Shown one piece after another: positions 27,188 to 36,970 of a stretch of 64,000 bases of DNA. This DNA is from G020353115 sp964640125 (lineage in GTDB: Bacteria > Bacteroidota > Bacteroidia > Bacteroidales > VadinHA17). Every line of letters begins with the position of its first letter. The stretch's first letter is position 1. Both the position numbers and the translations under genes were made by a program. The notes below the pieces were generated by a model. It saw only the letters and a list, made by a program, of their open reading frames with translations, had not been told where the DNA came from and made no database searches. The DNA is taken from NCBI GenBank assembly GCA_964640125.1, contig CAZXGG010000007.1, forward strand, positions 1 through 64,000. Reading direction: 5' to 3'.

Positions 27188-27583
27188 ATGAAGACAAAAA
27201 AGGTATTTAAAAATGTAATCCTGGTTGGATTGTTCCTCGTGGTTGTTTCCTTTTCTCCGGAACCCAGTGCAAAAAAATTTGATCCGACCGGTATATGGAA
27301 GTATAGTGCTCCCACGGCTCCCGAAGGATATACTGCCGGTGAATTTATTGTTGGTAGAGAGGGGAAAGCCTATAGTGTGGTATTTGTGCTGGATGAGTAC
27401 TATCAGGTTACCGCCAGTGAAGTGGTTTACAAAAAGGAGAGCCTGGAGTTTCAACTTTATCTGGAGAGCTACCTGGTGAAGATTAGCGGAACGTTTGAGG
27501 ATGAGAAATTTACAGGGATAGCCAGCTATGCTGAAGGTGTCATTGATGTTACCGCTGTACGAAAAAAAGAAGAGAAAGAATAA
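27188..27583 (+). CDS. small secreted protein of the glycan locus
   Basis: 131 residues with a signal peptide (KNVILVGLFLVVVSFS) and a compact beta-rich body: FDPTGIWKYSAPTAPEGYTA, EFIVGREGKAYSVVFVLD, YLVKISGTFEDEKFTG, IDVTAVRKK. The GxW start and alternating strands suggest a small lipocalin-like or calycin-like barrel, but no family is certain. It sits 31 bases after the CBM9-like gene and 10 before the GH92 gene, so it is part of the operon and may help bind ligand. Its function is unknown. Confidence 0.7.
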   Translation: MKTKKVFKNVILVGLFLVVVSFSPEPSAKKFDPTGIWKYSAPTAPEGYTAGEFIVGREGKAYSVVFVLDEYYQVTASEVVYKKESLEFQLYLESYLVKISGTFEDEKFTGIASYAEGVIDVTAVRKKEEKE

Positions 27584-27593
27584 AAAGCCTAAA

Positions 27594-30536
27594 ATGAGAA
27601 CAAAGATTAAAATCTTTTGTATTGTGATGCTGGTGCTGGTTTCCTGCACCACAAAAAGGAATATAAATTATGTCAATCCGTTTATCGGTACCGGGGGACA
27701 CGGACATACATACCCGGGTCCCAGCATGCCTTTTGGTATGATGCAACTGGGACCGGATACCCGATTGACAGGATGGGATGGATGTTCAGGATACCATTAT
27801 ACCGACTCGGTAATCTATGGTTTCAGCCATACACACCTAAGCGGGACTGGAATATCAGACTATGGCGATATCCTTTTTATGCCCACTACAGGGGAAATCC
27901 AATTTAATAAAGGTGATGAAAATGATACTTCTGCCGGATATTGTTCATTATTCAGGAAATCAAAAGAGCAGGCTTCTCCCGGGTATTATTCAGTATTGCT
28001 TGATGATTATGCTGTTCTGACAGAACTTACGGTCACCGAACGAGCTGGTTACCACAAATATACCTTTCCTCAAGGTGAGGAGTCCCATATTATCATTGAC
28101 CTGGAACACAGGGATCCTGTAATTGAATCCTGGCTGGAGATCCTTAGTGATACGGAAATTGCCGGTTATCGCAGGTCAAGGGAATGGGCAAAGGACCAGA
28201 GACTCTATTTTTATACAACTTTTTCAAAGCCATTTGACACCTATACCATTGCTGAAAATGATACCATTCTGCCGGATGCTGACAGGGGAGAAGGGAAGAA
28301 TGTAAAAGCGGCATTCAACTTTACAACCACGGAGGGTGAAGTGATCCTCGTGAAGATCGGAATATCGGCCGTCAGTGCTGAAGGTGCGAAAAATAACCTG
28401 CTGTCCGGGATCGGGGAACGTACTTTTGATGAGGTCAGACTGGCTGCAGAAGAGGCCTGGGAAACACAACTCCGGAAAATAGATGTTAGCGGAGGTAGCC
28501 GGGAGCAAAAAGAGATATTCTATTCTGCCCTCTACCACGCTTCCCTGAATCCGAATCTCTATACAGACGCGGATGGTAAGTACCGTGGCAGGGACATGGC
28601 AGTTCACCAGGCTGAGGGCTTCGATTATTATACCCTCTTCTCTCTCTGGGATACCTTTCGTGCTGCACATCCGTTATTTACGATCATTGAACCCGAGCGG
28701 ACCGTCGATATCCTTAAGACCTTCCTGACACAGTACGACCAGGGAGGATTGCTGCCCGTATGGGAACTTTCGGGCAATGAAACCATGACCATGATCGGCT
28801 ATCATTCAATTCCCGTTATTGTTGATGCATACATCAAGGGGATCCGTGATTTTGACGTTGAAAAAGCCTGCGAAGCCATGAAACATAGTGCAGAACTGGA
28901 TCATCTTGGATTGAAAGCCTACAGGGAATATGGATATATTCCGGTCAGCGAAGAGTCAGAGTCGGTTTCCAAAACCCTGGAATATGCTTACGATGATTGG
29001 TGTATTGCACAAATGGCAAAAGAACTTGGAAAGGATGCAGATTATGAATACTACTTGAAGAGAGCACAATCCTACAAAAACATTTTTGATCCATCCACCG
29101 GGTTTATGAGGGGCAGAATAAATGGTGGCTGGTTTACTCCCTTCGATCCGCGCGAGGTAAATTTCAATTATACGGAAGCCAATTCATGGCAGTATAGCTT
29201 CTTTGTTCCACACGATGTTTCGGGCCTGATGGATCTGCTGGGAGGCCGTGAACCGTTTATCAATAAGCTTGATCAGCTTTTCACGGAGAGCAGTGAAACC
29301 ACCGGAAGAGACCAGGCGGATATTACAGGTTTGATCGGACAGTATGCCCATGGAAACGAGCCCAGCCACCATATGGCTTACCTGTATACTTTTGCCGGTG
29401 TACCATACCGAACCCAGGAAATGGTCTCCCGGATCATGAAGCAACTTTACTCCGTTAACCCGGATGGATTGAGTGGCAACGAGGATGCCGGACAGATGTC
29501 AGCCTGGTATGTGCTGAGCGCTCTGGGATTCTATTCCGTTACCCCGGGGCTTGACTATTATGTTTTCGGTACACCCGCATTTAAGAAAGTGGAAATTAAC
29601 CTGCCGGATGGAAACCAGTTTCGCATCATAGCCAAAAACCTTACCGCGGAAAACATCTATATTCAATCAGCAACACTCAACGGAGAAAACTACACGAAAT
29701 CCTTTATCAGGCATCGCGATATTGTATCCGGGGGCGAGCTTGTCCTGGAAATGGGGAACACTCCCGGAGCAGGCTGGGGAACAGGTAGTGATGACATCCC
29801 TGTGGCTTCCATCCTGGATCACCTGATCCAACCGGTTCCGCATCTGACGAGGGGTGAAAGAACGTTTATCGATTCAACGGTTATTGCTCTCGGAACCACG
29901 AATGGAGCGGATCTGTATTATACCCTCGATGGTTCGGAACCAACCCTGGCTTCAGCACGGTATCAATCTCCAATCACCATTAATCAGACGACCGTTTTGA
30001 AGGCTTTCTCCCGTAAGGAGGGAGAATCGGAAAGCCGGATCATCACTGCCGAATTCAGGAGAATTCCCCCCGGTAGAACAATTATGCTCTCATCCACCTT
30101 TTCACCCCAATACTCGGCAGGTGGAAAAATGGGGCTCATCGACTACATCCGGGGTCCAAAGAACTTTCGCACAGGAGCCTGGCAGGGATACGAAGGACAG
30201 AACCTTGAAGCGATTGTAGACCTGGGTAAGCTTCAGGAGATCCATAGCCTGTCCGCCGGATTCCTGCAGGATGCCGGATCCTGGATCTTTATGCCGGAGT
30301 ATGTCGAATTTTCTGTCTCCAATGATGGAAAAACATTTATACCGGTCGGCAGGGTGAATAACAACATCAGTCAGCGGGATAATCAAATTGTGATCAAAGA
30401 GTTTAATATTAATGTCTATCCCAAGCAGGTTCGGTATGTCAAAGTCTTTGCCAGTTCAATCATCGATTGCCCGGAATGGCACAAAGGGGCAGGAGGGAAG
30501 GCATGGTTGTTTGTGGATGAGATAATGATACGATAG
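27594..30536 (+). CDS. GH92 alpha-mannosidase lipoprotein with C-terminal binding domains
   Basis: 980 residues with lipobox VLVSC (Cys18). The GH92 catalytic part opens NYVNPFIGTGGHGHTYPGPS and GFSHTHLSGTGISDYGD, with SLWDTFRAAHP, YGYIPVSEESESVSKTLEYA, GNEPSHHMAYLY and MSAWYVLSALGFYSVTPG. It is a Ca2+-dependent inverting exo-alpha-mannosidase. Two more domains follow: a chitobiase C-terminal-like fold (LYYTLDGSEPTLASARY) and an F5/8-type-C-like domain (EAIVDLGKLQEIHSLSAGF to the end). The start at 27594 avoids 22 extra residues overlapping the previous gene. The stop codon lies inside short CGATAGTC-type repeats. Confidence 0.93.
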   Translation: MRTKIKIFCIVMLVLVSCTTKRNINYVNPFIGTGGHGHTYPGPSMPFGMMQLGPDTRLTGWDGCSGYHYTDSVIYGFSHTHLSGTGISDYGDILFMPTTGEIQFNKGDENDTSAGYCSLFRKSKEQASPGYYSVLLDDYAVLTELTVTERAGYHKYTFPQGEESHIIIDLEHRDPVIESWLEILSDTEIAGYRRSREWAKDQRLYFYTTFSKPFDTYTIAENDTILPDADRGEGKNVKAAFNFTTTEGEVILVKIGISAVSAEGAKNNLLSGIGERTFDEVRLAAEEAWETQLRKIDVSGGSREQKEIFYSALYHASLNPNLYTDADGKYRGRDMAVHQAEGFDYYTLFSLWDTFRAAHPLFTIIEPERTVDILKTFLTQYDQGGLLPVWELSGNETMTMIGYHSIPVIVDAYIKGIRDFDVEKACEAMKHSAELDHLGLKAYREYGYIPVSEESESVSKTLEYAYDDWCIAQMAKELGKDADYEYYLKRAQSYKNIFDPSTGFMRGRINGGWFTPFDPREVNFNYTEANSWQYSFFVPHDVSGLMDLLGGREPFINKLDQLFTESSETTGRDQADITGLIGQYAHGNEPSHHMAYLYTFAGVPYRTQEMVSRIMKQLYSVNPDGLSGNEDAGQMSAWYVLSALGFYSVTPGLDYYVFGTPAFKKVEINLPDGNQFRIIAKNLTAENIYIQSATLNGENYTKSFIRHRDIVSGGELVLEMGNTPGAGWGTGSDDIPVASILDHLIQPVPHLTRGERTFIDSTVIALGTTNGADLYYTLDGSEPTLASARYQSPITINQTTVLKAFSRKEGESESRIITAEFRRIPPGRTIMLSSTFSPQYSAGGKMGLIDYIRGPKNFRTGAWQGYEGQNLEAIVDLGKLQEIHSLSAGFLQDAGSWIFMPEYVEFSVSNDGKTFIPVGRVNNNISQRDNQIVIKEFNINVYPKQVRYVKVFASSIIDCPEWHKGAGGKAWLFVDEIMIR

Positions 30537-31312
30537 TCATACAATAGTTATTCGATAGTCAAACAGTTGAAGGATTGTTACTATATCAAAAACATGTACT
30601 CAGATAAATTGTTCCAATTAAGAACTGTCCCGAAGGTGGCGTAGCCATGCCTTTGGCAGACTAACAGATAATAGGCAGTCACTTAAGTGGCTGTACAAGG
30701 AATTTTACCCCATCCAATTAATCGGTCCTGCTTTCTAATTCAACAGGAAAACGTTGCATGGACCGGAAAATACCAGACAATGATTAAGTGTAACTCCTCC
30801 CCCTGGTCCTTCGGACCTTGGGGGTGTATCAAAAGTCGATTTTTCAGTCATCCTGAACTTGTTTCAGGATCTCATAATTCTGATTAACAATAGATTAAGA
30901 TTCTGAAATAAATTCAGAATGACGATTTTCTGGACTTTTGATACACCCCCTATTTCATCCCGATAAATTACCCGTGAAGCCTGCCTGACTGGTTTTACCC
31001 GCCGAGACCGTTTAAACAGTTTAGGTTGGCAGACAGGCCCATGACAAAACCACTTGAAACAATCCCCCAGCTCTTAGTCTTACCGTCTCTCAGTCACTTC
31101 GTCCCTGACCCGTAACCCGTAACTCGCATCCCGTAACTCACCTCTCAACCGGCTTTAAATATTTCCCTGGGAAATTTGATTTACCCCAATTATTCGATTA
31201 TATTTGTCCTGATTTTACTCAATTGGAATCTCTTCGTTTTCAGCGGTGAAACAAGAATAGTTTCCAGGTTTTTGAAGGAGTTCAGATTTATGTTATTAAA
31301 AAGTGCAGGATT
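30537..31312. other. gene-free stretch after the GH92 gene
   Basis: No gene supported. It holds CGATAGTC/CGATAGTT words directly after the GH92 stop, a long palindrome at 30820-30950 (listed separately), the inverted pair GCCTGCCTGAC...GGCAGACAGGCC around 30976-31040, and pyrimidine-rich words (GTAACCCGTAACTCG) near 31115. The right end leads into the SusC promoter. The gap suggests SusC/SusD are transcribed apart from the hydrolase genes. Confidence 0.6.
30820..30950. repeat. 131-bp near-perfect palindrome (MITE- or REP-like)
   Basis: Arms of 53 bp (30820-30872 and 30898-30950) begin GGGGGTGTATCAAAAGTC and its complement, with a 25-bp loop. Each arm holds a smaller palindrome: ATCCTGAACTTGTTTCAGGAT on the left and ATTCTGAAATAAATTCAGAAT on the right. 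The two arms differ by a handful of bases. No coding capacity. The structure fits a non-autonomous mobile element or a large transcript hairpin. Confidence 0.85.
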
Positions 31313-31345
31313 ATTGATAACATAAAGCAAATATTTTTATATTTG
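31313..31345 (+). promoter_or_regulatory. predicted Bacteroidota promoter for susC
   Basis: ATTG at 31313-31316, 21 bases, then TATATTTG at 31338-31345. This is close to the TTTG-N19-21-TAnnTTTG consensus. It gives an untranslated leader of about 210 bases before the SusC ATG, long enough for a leader-based control such as a small RNA or attenuation site. Confidence 0.5.
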
Positions 31346-31565
31346 CCGATTAATCTAAAAAAGATCTGGTTTATCATAAATGTCCAGATTATGATATTAC
31401 TTAAAATCAGCAGAGTACCTGATGATCAAAAGTACTAAAACGATTTAGACTGATTCTGCGGAGAACAATGAGAGTCAATTCAAGCTTGGACAATACCCTT
31501 TTACAATCGTATATCGCTTTAACCAGCATATAGTATTATCCATTTATTAACCTAAACTTTTTTCT

Positions 31566-34500
31566 ATGAAAAAGAATCTGTTTTTAGTTTTGGTCCTGTC
31601 GATCGCCTTCATCGGCTCAGTGATTGCACAGGAACGTACGATTACCGGTACGGTTACCTCAGCTGATGATGGAACGACACTTCCCGGAGTGAACGTGGTG
31701 GTTCAGGGGACCAGTATTGGTACCGTGACCAACATGGACGGGAAATATTCCATCAATGTTCCGGCTGATGCCGAAGCGCTGGAGTTCTCTTTCGTGGGAA
31801 TGATGAACAAAACTGTTCCGATAGGCAGTTCGAGTGTGATTGATGTTGCACTTGAATCCGGCTTTGAGGCAATGGATGAGGTTGTCGTTACCGCGTTGGG
31901 TATCTCCAGGGAGAAGAAGGCACTGGGTTATGCCATAACCGAAGTGGGTGGTGAAGAGCTCGCAACCGTGAAGGAAACCAACGTGATCAATTCACTGGCC
32001 GGACGGGTTGCCGGTGTCGTACTGACCCAGTCACCCTCAGGACCAGGTGGAGGTACACGGGTGGTGATCCGTGGTAACAACTCCATTACAGGGAATAACC
32101 AGCCACTCTATGTGGTGGACGGGATCCCCATGGATAACAGCGGATTTGGTAGTGCAAACGGTACAGGTACTGCGAACTACCGCCGCGATGACTACGGAAC
32201 CGGTGTTTCTGACCTTAACCCGGACGACATCGAATCGATGACCGTTCTGAAAGGACCGAATGCTGCTGCTCTGTATGGTGCACGGGCTGCCAACGGTGTG
32301 ATCCTGATCACGACCAAAAAGGGCCGTTCAACCAAAGGAATGGGTGTAACCTATACTCACTCCTCTACGTTTGAAACACCACTCCTGCTTCCGGAATATC
32401 AGAATCAATACGGACAGGGAACACGGGGGTATTACTACGATGGCTCACCCAGTTTTGAACTTTCCGACCTGCTCAATTCGGGCGGATCATGGGGCGGTAA
32501 ATTCGATGGCCAGGATTATCTTTACTGGACCGGCGAAACCAGACCCTACAAAGCACAACCCGACAACGTGAAGGATTTTTTCCGCACCGGTTCAAACATG
32601 GTAAATACCATTGCATTTGACGGCGGAACAGCAAATTCATCCCTGCGTTTCTCCTACACCAATGACGTGGCCAAATCAATCCTGCCAAACGCCGGTTTGA
32701 AACGCCACAATTTCAACGTCAGGGGAACAACAAACCTTACGGATAAATTGTCGGTGGATGCCAAGGTTACCTATTTTGTACAGGAATCGGAAAACCGTCC
32801 GTTTCATGGTACGGAAGGTCTCATGGCCTACCTCTATGATATACCGAGAAACCTGGATATCAATGACCTGAAAGATTACCAGAACCCGGACTACTCGGTG
32901 AGAACCTATACCAGTGGAACAAACGGGAACCCATACTGGATAGTAAATCACGATGTAAACAACGATACCAGGAACCGGTTATTGGGATTCGCCAAAGTGA
33001 ATTATGCCATAACGGACTGGTTGTCGGCTTTTGTCCGCATCGGAACCGACTTCGCATCACAGAAAATTGAAACCATCCAGCAGTATGGACACCATTATTA
33101 CCCAACCGGGCAGTTTAATTTCCGGAATTACCAGACCAGTGAAACCAACACCGACTTCCTGCTGATGTTTGATAAGGAGATAACTTCTGACTTCAAGATC
33201 ACAGGTAATTTTGGTGGAAACATGATGTACCAGACCTATGAGCAAATGGGGGTTAATGGCCGGGACTTTAAGATCCCGACCAAACCGACCACCGATAGCG
33301 CCAGGGAGTTGAATCCTTCCTATACTCCGTTGCAGGAGAAGAGGATTAACTCACTGTACGGTTCTGCTTCATTATCCTATGGCAATTTCATTTACCTGGA
33401 TGTTTCAGGGAGAAATGACTGGTCATCTACCCTGCCGGAAGATAACTGGTCCTACTTCTATCCTTCAGTTAGCCTTTCCGCCCTGCTTCATGAATTCATT
33501 GATCCGGGTGCTAACTTCATGAACTTCCTGAAAATCAGGGGTAGCTGGGCAAAGGTTGGTAGTGACACCGGTCCCTATCAGCTTGATATCGCGTATGACA
33601 TGCAGCAGGATGGATACCTGGGTCTGACAACCTTAACCAGGCCCGCTATAAAACTTAATCCTGATCTGAAACCGGAGCAGACTGCGTCACTTGAATTTGG
33701 ACTGGAAGCTCGTTTCCTGGACAACAGGCTGTTTGTCGATTTCTCCTATTATAACATCAAAACCACAGACCTGATCATGGATGTCCCGGTATCTGCATCA
33801 ACGGGTTATTCTAATTTCCGCGAAAATGTGGGTGAAGTGGAGAACAAAGGAGTTGAGATCATGATTGGTGGTACACCCTATTCAGCCGGTGATTTTAGCT
33901 GGGATATTTCGGCGAACTTCTCTACCAATAAGAATACCCTGAATGACCTGATTGAAGGTCTCGATCGTTATACCTTCAGTACAACTAACGCAGGTAATGT
34001 GGATGTTCGTGCAACAGTGGGAGCCGGGTATGGCGATATCTGGGGTACTACCTGGATGAAGAATGATGCCGGTCAACTGGTGGTGAATGCTGATGGGATA
34101 CCGCAGGTAGATGCGACAAAGAAAAAGCTTGGAAACTACCAGCCCGACTGGGTCGGCGGTATTACCAACAACTTCCGGTATAAAACACTATCACTGAATA
34201 TTCTGCTCGATGCAAGGATTGGTGGTCAGGTATATTCCGGAACAGATGCCGGCCTGGATGCATCCGGTGTTACAAAACGGACATTGAAATACAGGGAAGA
34301 GGGTGTTATCGTGGACGGTGTGGTGAATACCGGTACGGACGAATCACCCGTCTGGACACCCAATACCGAACAAATCACCGGACAGGAATACTGGGGTGCA
34401 TATAGTGGCATTGTTGAAAACTACGTGTACGACCAGACCAACGTGATGCTGCGCGAATTATCCCTTACATACCAGCTTCCGTCGAACCTGTTCAATAACG

Positions 34501-34685
34501 TGTTTATTGAATCCGTCTCTCTGAGCCTGGTCGGACGTAACCTTGCTTTCCTCTATAAGGATAAGGATGTTGTGAATTTTGACCCGACTACCAGTTACAG
34601 TACAAGTAACTATGCACAGGGTGTTGTTTTCTATACCTTGCCCACAACCCGGAGCTATGGTATTACCTTGAACGTGAAATTCTAA
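31566..34685 (+). CDS. SusC/RagA-type TonB-linked outer membrane transporter
   Basis: 1039 residues. A signal peptide (MKKNLFLVLVLSIAFIGSVIAQ) is followed by a carboxypeptidase-regulatory-like domain (ITGTVTSADDGTTLPGVNVV, VGMMNKTVPIGSS), the TonB-box-like MDEVVVTALG, the plug (SLAGRVAGVVLTQ, VVIRGNNSITGNNQPLYVVD, DIESMTVLKGPNAAALYGAR, GVILITTKKG) and a 22-strand barrel ending LPTTRSYGITLNVKF. It takes up oligosaccharide or peptide ligands captured by the SusD partner 19 bases downstream. No anti-sigma-contacting STN domain is seen, so control is probably not by an ECF sigma/anti-sigma pair. Confidence 0.96.
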   Translation: MKKNLFLVLVLSIAFIGSVIAQERTITGTVTSADDGTTLPGVNVVVQGTSIGTVTNMDGKYSINVPADAEALEFSFVGMMNKTVPIGSSSVIDVALESGFEAMDEVVVTALGISREKKALGYAITEVGGEELATVKETNVINSLAGRVAGVVLTQSPSGPGGGTRVVIRGNNSITGNNQPLYVVDGIPMDNSGFGSANGTGTANYRRDDYGTGVSDLNPDDIESMTVLKGPNAAALYGARAANGVILITTKKGRSTKGMGVTYTHSSTFETPLLLPEYQNQYGQGTRGYYYDGSPSFELSDLLNSGGSWGGKFDGQDYLYWTGETRPYKAQPDNVKDFFRTGSNMVNTIAFDGGTANSSLRFSYTNDVAKSILPNAGLKRHNFNVRGTTNLTDKLSVDAKVTYFVQESENRPFHGTEGLMAYLYDIPRNLDINDLKDYQNPDYSVRTYTSGTNGNPYWIVNHDVNNDTRNRLLGFAKVNYAITDWLSAFVRIGTDFASQKIETIQQYGHHYYPTGQFNFRNYQTSETNTDFLLMFDKEITSDFKITGNFGGNMMYQTYEQMGVNGRDFKIPTKPTTDSARELNPSYTPLQEKRINSLYGSASLSYGNFIYLDVSGRNDWSSTLPEDNWSYFYPSVSLSALLHEFIDPGANFMNFLKIRGSWAKVGSDTGPYQLDIAYDMQQDGYLGLTTLTRPAIKLNPDLKPEQTASLEFGLEARFLDNRLFVDFSYYNIKTTDLIMDVPVSASTGYSNFRENVGEVENKGVEIMIGGTPYSAGDFSWDISANFSTNKNTLNDLIEGLDRYTFSTTNAGNVDVRATVGAGYGDIWGTTWMKNDAGQLVVNADGIPQVDATKKKLGNYQPDWVGGITNNFRYKTLSLNILLDARIGGQVYSGTDAGLDASGVTKRTLKYREEGVIVDGVVNTGTDESPVWTPNTEQITGQEYWGAYSGIVENYVYDQTNVMLRELSLTYQLPSNLFNNVFIESVSLSLVGRNLAFLYKDKDVVNFDPTTSYSTSNYAQGVVFYTLPTTRSYGITLNVKF

Positions 34686-34704
34686 TTTTATAAACGATAG
34701 AAAT

Positions 34705-36414
34705 ATGAAAACGATTAAAATATTACTTGGGTTCGTGTTCGTGTTAGGATTAGCATCCTGTACGAGTGATTTTGTTGAGATCAACAAAAATCCCAATGCG
34801 ATTACGTCTGATGAAGCGAGTGCTAAATATTTCATCACCAATCCGCAGTACAAACTCTATGCTCCAGATCGTTATCCATACTGGAGAGCCCACCTGATCA
34901 ACGTCGACCGCTATGCAGGTCATTTCTGCTTTGGTTTCAGCGGCTGCTGGTGGAACGACGGCCTCAGTTATGTCCCTAATACCGGCTATACCGATGCCGC
35001 ATGGGATTGGATGGAAGGCTATTTTAGCGGCATTAACAACTTCATGGGACTGACTGAAGAAGGAGCAGATTTTGAAAATCCGCTGATGTATGCTGCCGGC
35101 CAGATCATAAAGGGTTTGTATTACCAGATGTTTACCGATATATTCGGAATGATTCCATTTTCCGAAGCCGGTAATCCGGATATCACTCAGCCGGCATTTG
35201 ATTCACAGAATGACATCTACCAGGGGATCATTGCTTTACTGGATCAGGCCATGGCCACCATTGGTGACAATACGACAACCGGCGACGGTGTGAATGATCT
35301 TGGGGAGAATGACGTATGGTGTGGCGGTGATCTCCAGCAATGGAAAAGAATGGCCAATACCCTGAAGCTTCGCATAGCACTGCGTGCCTACGGTGCACCC
35401 AATGCTACCTGGGCTACTGGAGCCATTAACCAGGCCCTTGCAGCAGACCTGCTTGACAGCGATGTGTTGATGGAAAAAGATGCAATAATCAGCCAGTGGT
35501 CAGCTGCCTGCTATGGCGATGTGTGGCACAATTTCGGTGGAACTGGCTCAAAATGGACCGTTGGAAAAACCCTGATCGATTACCTCAGGGATAACAGCGA
35601 TCCGCGGCTTGAAAAGTATGCCCAGGTTGCTGAAGGTGGACAGTTCAGTTTCACCAGGCCCAAAGAAGCCGATGACGTCGATGGATATACCAATTTCTGG
35701 AAACGGGTGGACTTTATCTTTGCTTCACTGGCAGATGCTGATGATGGCTCAAACGACATCACGCTGGTGAACCAGGGCGATACACTTGCCACCATTACTG
35801 TTCCTGAGGAGAAGTATTACATCGGACAACCCACCAGGCTGAACGGAAAGATATACGGACTTGTAAAATGGGAATTTTTCTCAAAACCTGCTGAGATCGT
35901 TACACAGCAGAAGAATATTGGACAACCGATCTTCCCGGAGATCATCCTTACGGCTGCAGAATCCTACTTCCTGCAGGCTGAAGCAAAAGTACTCGGCTTT
36001 GGCAGTGGAAGCGAAAACCAGCTTTACCAGGATGGTATTACAGCTGCCATGGCACTTTGGGGAACTGCCCCGACTGCTGAGTTCCAGGCAAGCCCAATGT
36101 GGACCCTGACCGGAACTGACGCAGAGAAACTCGAGCAGATCAGTGTACAGCGCTGGCTTTCGCTCTATACCGACGGGTTTGAAGCATGGTCTGTTGTACG
36201 GAAATCAGGCTACCCCTCGATTCTGGCAGACGGTATAACCGATGCAGATATCTTTGCCGTGGGTGAAGCCGGACTGGATAATGACTATCCGCAACGCATG
36301 CATTATGGCAACGCTCCACAGAGCAACAACCTGGATAACTATAATGCTGCCGTTGCAGCACAGGGCCCTGACCACCAGGGAACAATGCTGTGGTGGGCTA
36401 AAACCGCAAAGTAA
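34705..36414 (+). CDS. SusD/RagB-type nutrient-binding lipoprotein (SusD-like_2)
   Basis: 569 residues. Lipobox GLASC (Cys19) followed by the SusD-like start FVEINKNPNAITSDEAS. TPR-like helices follow with GQIIKGLYYQMFTDIFGMIP, QWKRMANTLKLRIALRAYG, PEIILTAAESYFLQAEAKV and ISVQRWLSLYTDGFEAWSVV. This is the SusD-like_2 branch. As the lid of the SusC barrel it binds the ligand at the cell surface. It is the last gene of the pair and is followed by a strong hairpin terminator. Confidence 0.94.
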   Translation: MKTIKILLGFVFVLGLASCTSDFVEINKNPNAITSDEASAKYFITNPQYKLYAPDRYPYWRAHLINVDRYAGHFCFGFSGCWWNDGLSYVPNTGYTDAAWDWMEGYFSGINNFMGLTEEGADFENPLMYAAGQIIKGLYYQMFTDIFGMIPFSEAGNPDITQPAFDSQNDIYQGIIALLDQAMATIGDNTTTGDGVNDLGENDVWCGGDLQQWKRMANTLKLRIALRAYGAPNATWATGAINQALAADLLDSDVLMEKDAIISQWSAACYGDVWHNFGGTGSKWTVGKTLIDYLRDNSDPRLEKYAQVAEGGQFSFTRPKEADDVDGYTNFWKRVDFIFASLADADDGSNDITLVNQGDTLATITVPEEKYYIGQPTRLNGKIYGLVKWEFFSKPAEIVTQQKNIGQPIFPEIILTAAESYFLQAEAKVLGFGSGSENQLYQDGITAAMALWGTAPTAEFQASPMWTLTGTDAEKLEQISVQRWLSLYTDGFEAWSVVRKSGYPSILADGITDADIFAVGEAGLDNDYPQRMHYGNAPQSNNLDNYNAAVAAQGPDHQGTMLWWAKTAK

Positions 36415-36458
36415 ACAACATAAACTGACTGGGCCTTTTACAAACCGGTTGGTGGTAC

Positions 36459-36497
36459 AAAAAAAAAGAGGTGCTGGATCCCAGTACCTCTTTTTTT
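36459..36497 (+). terminator. rho-independent terminator after susD
   Basis: Stem GAGGTGCTGG (36468-36477), loop ATC, stem CCAGTACCTC (36481-36490), then seven T. A run of nine A before the stem would let it work in both directions. It lies 45 bases after the SusD stop. Confidence 0.9.
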
Positions 36498-36970
36498 GTT
36501 CTTTAGCTCCGAAGGCGGTTTAACACTCTTCGAGTGTTTAGGTGTTAGTTGTAGATTCCACCTATTGTTTCTCTTCACTTAAGTAACCATTATCTTCAGC
36601 ACCTGAAAAATTGCTATGTAGATAAATAGAAGGTAGTCTTCATCGTCCGTCAGGACGACTTTTGCCCTCAAATCATTTTCGGAAAAAGTATTGGTTGATG
36701 CAGGTTGCGAAGCGAGGGCCCCTGCCCTGTGAAATAGCAGTAAACATGGAACGATTTGCTAATGTGATGCGTTATTTCACGGGGCTTGTCCTGTGAAATC
36801 CTGCATAGCAGGAGCGGCATCACCGCTATTTCACAGGGTCCAACAATGGTTATTTGATCCATCAACTTCTGAAAGGTTTCGGGATCGCTATTGACTTATA
36901 ATCGATCAATCATTGATGATTGCTTGTTGAAATTATGCCGAACTCAAGTTATTTATGTGAAATAAGTTCA
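36498..36970. other. gene-free stretch between susD and murB
   Basis: No gene seen. It holds two adjacent palindromes with CCCTGTGAAAT ends (36725-36838, listed separately). The rest is AT-rich, with TTCGAGTGTTTAGGTGTTAG-like low-complexity near 36529. Confidence 0.6.
36725..36838. repeat. two tandem palindromes with CCCTGTGAAAT ends
   Basis: Unit 1 (36725-36784) runs from CCCTGTGAAATAGC to GTTATTTCACGGGG. Unit 2 (36789-36838) runs from TCCTGTGAAATCC to GCTATTTCACAGGG. The outer ends of the pair form a perfect 14-bp inverted repeat. A third unit with the same ends lies at 48124-48175. Only the ends are conserved, which fits a REP-like or very small non-autonomous element. Confidence 0.8.

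Noticed and set aside
30687..30887. Small open frame next to the long palindrome
   Set aside because: It runs into the palindrome arm, has no ribosome site and no protein-like pattern.
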